Source of the DNA: Anoplolepis gracilipes
Taxonomy: Eukaryota > Arthropoda > Insecta > Hymenoptera > Formicidae
Assembly: GCF_047496725.1 (NCBI RefSeq)
Contig: NC_132974.1
Location: forward strand, 8,989,001 to 9,053,000
Direction of reading: 5' to 3'
Length of the DNA stretch: 64,000 bases
Shown here: positions 60,713 to 64,000 of the stretch, piece by piece
Layout: each line of letters opens with the position of its first letter
How positions within the stretch are numbered: the first letter of the stretch is position 1
Notes under the pieces: model-generated
What the model was told of the DNA's origin: nothing
The model's database searches: none
What the model saw: only the letters and a program-made list of their open reading frames with translations
Position numbers and translations under genes: made by a program

Positions 60713-61598
60713 AAATTGTAGTAAAAACGTGTTATCTCATTGTGTGGAATTTCATTGCCGTCACGTTATTGCCTTCACAGAGCAGAATTAACTGATCCAA
60801 GAAAATCAACACGAGATAACCTATCCATTCACTTGCGAGTAACGACGCGAGTCAGTGTCCCGCGCAAAAGTGGCCATAAATTTTGTTAAGTACACATACT
60901 TCGTCGTCTACGAGAAATCGCTCAATGTCTTAGCATTAGACGAGAGACATTGACAATCGTTCTCTAATTCCGATAGTGATATTAAGTTTAGGTGTTCGTG
61001 CAGCCGCTTTTCCACATTCGCGATTAAAACCGATACATTGGTAGATTCATTGATCATCAAGCTATTACCTTATCATTCGTTATAACATCTAGTTGTGATT
61101 GAGATCACAGTCTATACACAATTACGTCCGAAATCAAAGTATCTATTCTTTTAATATGGTGCTTTGCGTCATCTAAATTAAATTAAAAGCTTAATCAGAT
61201 TTATATTGTAAAAAACTAAATATAATTTTCAGTAAGGATAGATTATAAATTATTAAAATAAAGTATTAGAATAAATTATGGTAATTTTGTTTCTTTATCA
61301 ATTATTATAATTATTATTTCCATTTTTATAAATGTACTAATAATATATGTACAAGAAAGGAATACATTTTTTTAAATTAGTGAGAAATTGCATTTTTAAT
61401 ATACAAAAAAACGGTTTTTAAGATACCTATGTGCAAGATTTTTAACAAATTAAATAATTCAATCAAGTACGATAAAAGTACGTATTAAGATTGTAATATA
61501 AAATGTGAACAGAAAGGTTAAATATAATTTGCAATTTAATTAGGATTGTATGTGGGAAGAAAATGATTACTGCATAGATATAAAAAATAAACAAACTA
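60713..61598. other. Non-coding stretch, unit B
   Basis: Counterpart of 50346-51231, apparently without change over long runs; no gene seen. Confidence 0.4.
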
Positions 61599-62148
61599 CA
61601 GTCAAACTTCGCGAACTCGAATCTTAAGACAAAATAATTTGAATTTTCGAGTGTTTCAAGTTACCAAGTTTTCGAGTTATAGAAATGTAAAAAAAAATTC
61701 AACTTATAGAGATTTCGACGGAATTTAATTTTTCACTATGTATTATTCAAGAGGCCGATTCAAGAAGCTTTACTAGTAGTGAAACAATAAAACTCGTTAT
61801 TGTTGGTTGTTTACATATTTAGTTGTTTTACCGAACAAACAAAAAAAAGGAAAGAAAGAGAATGAAGCTGATGTAACATCTTTTTATTGCATCGAATAAT
61901 ACAGATTTTATTAATCACACTTTAAAATATACAGGTCAATTCATAATATATTAATCTCTATATTTTAAAATAATTTGAATTGTAGAGATGAATTAAGATA
62001 GCTGGTACGCTATAAAAATACTTTGAGTTAAACTTCTATATTTCTTCTTATTAGAGAGCTTATAGAGGTTTTCTCTAAGGAGTGAATAAAAATTTGAATT
62101 ATAGAGATTTTCGAATTAGATGTTTGACTCGAGTTCGAGGTTTGACTA
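61599..62148. mobile_element. Tigger/pogo-like MITE, unit B
   Basis: Unit B counterpart of 51232-51781 with the same TA flanks and CAGTCAAAC ends. Confidence 0.6.
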
Positions 62149-62324
62149 TAAATCGCTTTGAACATAATATATAAGTATAATAAATACTATAAAATTTTTT
62201 AAATACAATGTCTTCTCTTTAATTATCATAAAAATGTACTCTATTCTTCAATGACAAATAAGTTGTTAACTTATTAATTGTAATAAATTGGATAAAAATT
62301 TTTATTAAAAAATGTGTTACGTCC

Positions 62325-62960
62325 TGTCGGCTCCACGTTTTTCCTCCCACGAAATGAACAATGATCGTCCGATCGGTCACAAAAAACGGGTCATGCAATA
62401 AAAAAGAACCGTTATTATCAAATAATGTTTAGACCTACTAAAAACGATATCTAAACAAATACCGGAAGGGATCAATAACGAAATCCTCTAAACAACGAAA
62501 CAGACAAACAAGCTGCATAATCTTAAGAAAGAAACAAATAATGCCGCTACGCATTGTCGGCTCCACGTTTTTCCTCCCACGAAAATGAAGCAATAATCGC
62601 CCGACTAATCATAAAAGGGATCGCGTGACGAAAAATATTTTAAAACATTGAAAACGATGTCAAAAGAAACGACCGGAAAGGACTGATAGTGAGATCTTCT
62701 AAATGAATAAATCGACAAACACAGCTGCATAATCTTAAGAAAGAAACAAATAACGCTGCTACGCACTGTCGGCTCCACGTCTTTACCTCCTATAAAGATA
62801 AAGCAATAATTGCCCGACCAGTCATAAGAAGGCCGCGGAACGAAAAAATGTTTTAAACATTGAAATCGATGTTCAAAGAAATGACCGAAAAGGACCGAAA
62901 GCGAGATCCCCTAAATAAATAATGGATAAAAACAGCTGCATAATCTCAGAAGATAACCAA
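62325..62960 (+). repeat. Three tandem ~200-bp repeats in the U3 part of the LTR-like element
   Basis: The motif TGTCGGCTCCACGT starts units at about 62325, 62554 and 62767, each followed by a CCTCC motif, a GCAATAAT-like stretch, a CGAAA stretch and AGCTGCATAATCT near its end. The copies in units A and B have two such units. Confidence 0.75.
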
Positions 62961-63116
62961 ATGAAGAATCTCCAAATTTCCTAAGAGGCCGTACAGAGCC
63001 CAATCAGCAACAATCAAAAATAAGGAGGAGAAGGATCTCACCGAACGACAGCTTTTTACACGTCAAAATCTCAAAAATACTCCCGCCCAAATTGTTAACA
63101 CTCCCTCAAGATTTAA

Positions 63117-63167
63117 TATAAAAAGGGAAGACTCGCGCATTACGAGAATCCAAAATTTAAAATCAGT
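63117..63167 (+). promoter_or_regulatory. Core promoter-like motifs of the LTR
   Basis: TATAAAAAGG at 63117-63126 and the arthropod initiator-like TCAGT at 63163-63167. The spacing of 46 bases is longer than the usual 30, so the true start may differ. Confidence 0.4.
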
Positions 63168-64000
63168 TGACAGTACAACATCAGATTCATTCGGCACAGA
63201 TTTTTCGGTCGTTCGCTGACTCAAGCAATTCGTCTACACTACGGGAGTTCCGTTTACGTTTTAAAACCTATTAGAGTCAGTGCTCAACAAGACCACCCGC
63301 CGAGTAAGACCACAACTCGAGCCACAACTATACCAGCAGTTAAAACGCAACCGATCTGCCCAAATAGTAAGTTTAATTTCCTTCTCTTTTGTTTTTTTTT
63401 CTCTCATCGTCTCCTTTCTCTTTTATTCAACCCTATTCTTTTACTAAGTATGCCTAAAATCGCGCCGACCCGCCGATTCTCGCGACCCAACCGAGACCAT
63501 AGATCGGACGACATGACCGTGTGCGAAATCGCGCCGTAACACATATTACATTTTCGTAAATCTTTATTATTTTTCTTTTTTCTTATTATAAACTATTGTA
63601 CAAATCCCAATCAGAATAAAATCTTTAGACTCGCACTCGTTCCCCTTCTTTTCTGGTTGATGACCTCCGTACTTATGTAACACCCACGATCCACACACAC
63701 AAACACACACATACTCATACAAATAATTTTAAGGCGGATTTGATAATAAAGTTCAATAAAGTTATATGTATAATGGTAGGGATCAATTGAATAAATGTTA
63801 ATTTAAAAATTAAATGATCAGTAAACTTATTTAACTCCCTCACTCCCTCCACGCGAAAGATCACACTTGGTCCCGTCCCGCGTAAAAGAGATTCGATTCT
63901 CTTACCAAAAAGGGACCACTGAGAGAGCGTTCGCATAACAGAGTAATAACGACACCCGTCGTTTACCTGTTTGCTAACCTGCAGCTCGCTCGACCGAGTC

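Larger units (their letters stand above)
52175..62314. repeat. JHAMT tandem unit B
   Basis: Starts with GCTCTTAGAGGGG and follows unit A base for base with rare differences until 62314, where an inverted LTR-like element interrupts it; the part of the unit matching 51943-52174 would lie beyond the right edge. The offset to unit A is 10,342 bases across the gene. Confidence 0.9.
62315..64000 (+). mobile_element. Inverted third copy of the LTR-like element, cut by window edge
   Basis: Starts TGTTACGTCC after AAAAAATG and runs in the opposite orientation to the other two copies; it is more diverged from them. At this point unit A has uninterrupted sequence (AAAAAACGTATTAATT near 51937), so this is a unit B-specific insertion. 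It carries the LTR signals on the plus strand: TATAAAAAGG at 63117, TCAGT at 63163, donor-like GTAAGT near 63367 and AATAAAATC near 63614. The right end is not reached by 64000, so it may be a solo LTR or the 5' LTR of a full element. Confidence 0.65.

Overview
The window is AT-rich animal DNA with compact multi-exon genes, GT-AG introns and many small transposons. The gene set (a RUN/FYVE protein, an atypical soluble guanylyl cyclase of the insect 88E/89D type, chymotrypsin-fold proteases and a juvenile hormone acid methyltransferase array) points to an insect, most likely a hymenopteran such as an ant. No RNA gene or CRISPR array was seen. All gene models below were assembled by hand from splice sites, reading phase and family similarity remembered without a search.

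Left part (1-20.3 kb): a minus-strand RUFY-type gene (RUN domain, coiled coil) runs from alternative first exons at about 9.3 and 6.9 kb to beyond the left edge. It has two alternative downstream exons, one of which ends the protein before any FYVE domain. Head-to-head with it, 1.6 kb away, is a 13-exon soluble guanylyl cyclase subunit (10.9-20.3 kb).

Middle (21.2-31.1 kb): two trypsin-like secreted serine protease genes lie divergently (minus 23.85-21.28 kb, plus 28.4-31.1 kb). They share the same seven-exon layout and intron phases, so they are an inverted duplicate pair. From 31.1 to 36.1 kb there is no recognisable gene, only MITE-like pieces and a GC-richer repeat-like block.

Right part (35.8-64 kb): three tandem units, each carrying a five-exon JHAMT-like methyltransferase gene. 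Unit 1 (gene at 36.2-38.7 kb) is diverged. Units A (gene at 43.3-45.8 kb) and B (53.7-56.1 kb) are nearly identical over about 10 kb and share an early stop that removes the last protein segment. Comparing the units gives filled and empty sites for several mobile elements: a 5'-truncated Penelope-like element with a 13-bp target duplication (unit A only), a 1,080-bp TA-flanked inverted-repeat element (A and B), an ACAGGGTGTCC-type MITE directly behind the unit 1 stop codon, a 1.6-kb TG...CA solo-LTR-like element with CAAT target duplication (A and B), and a further inverted LTR copy that enters unit B and runs off the right edge. JHAMT makes the last or near-last step of juvenile hormone synthesis, so this is a young, transposon-loaded expansion of a hormone-pathway gene family; whether the copies still work is open.
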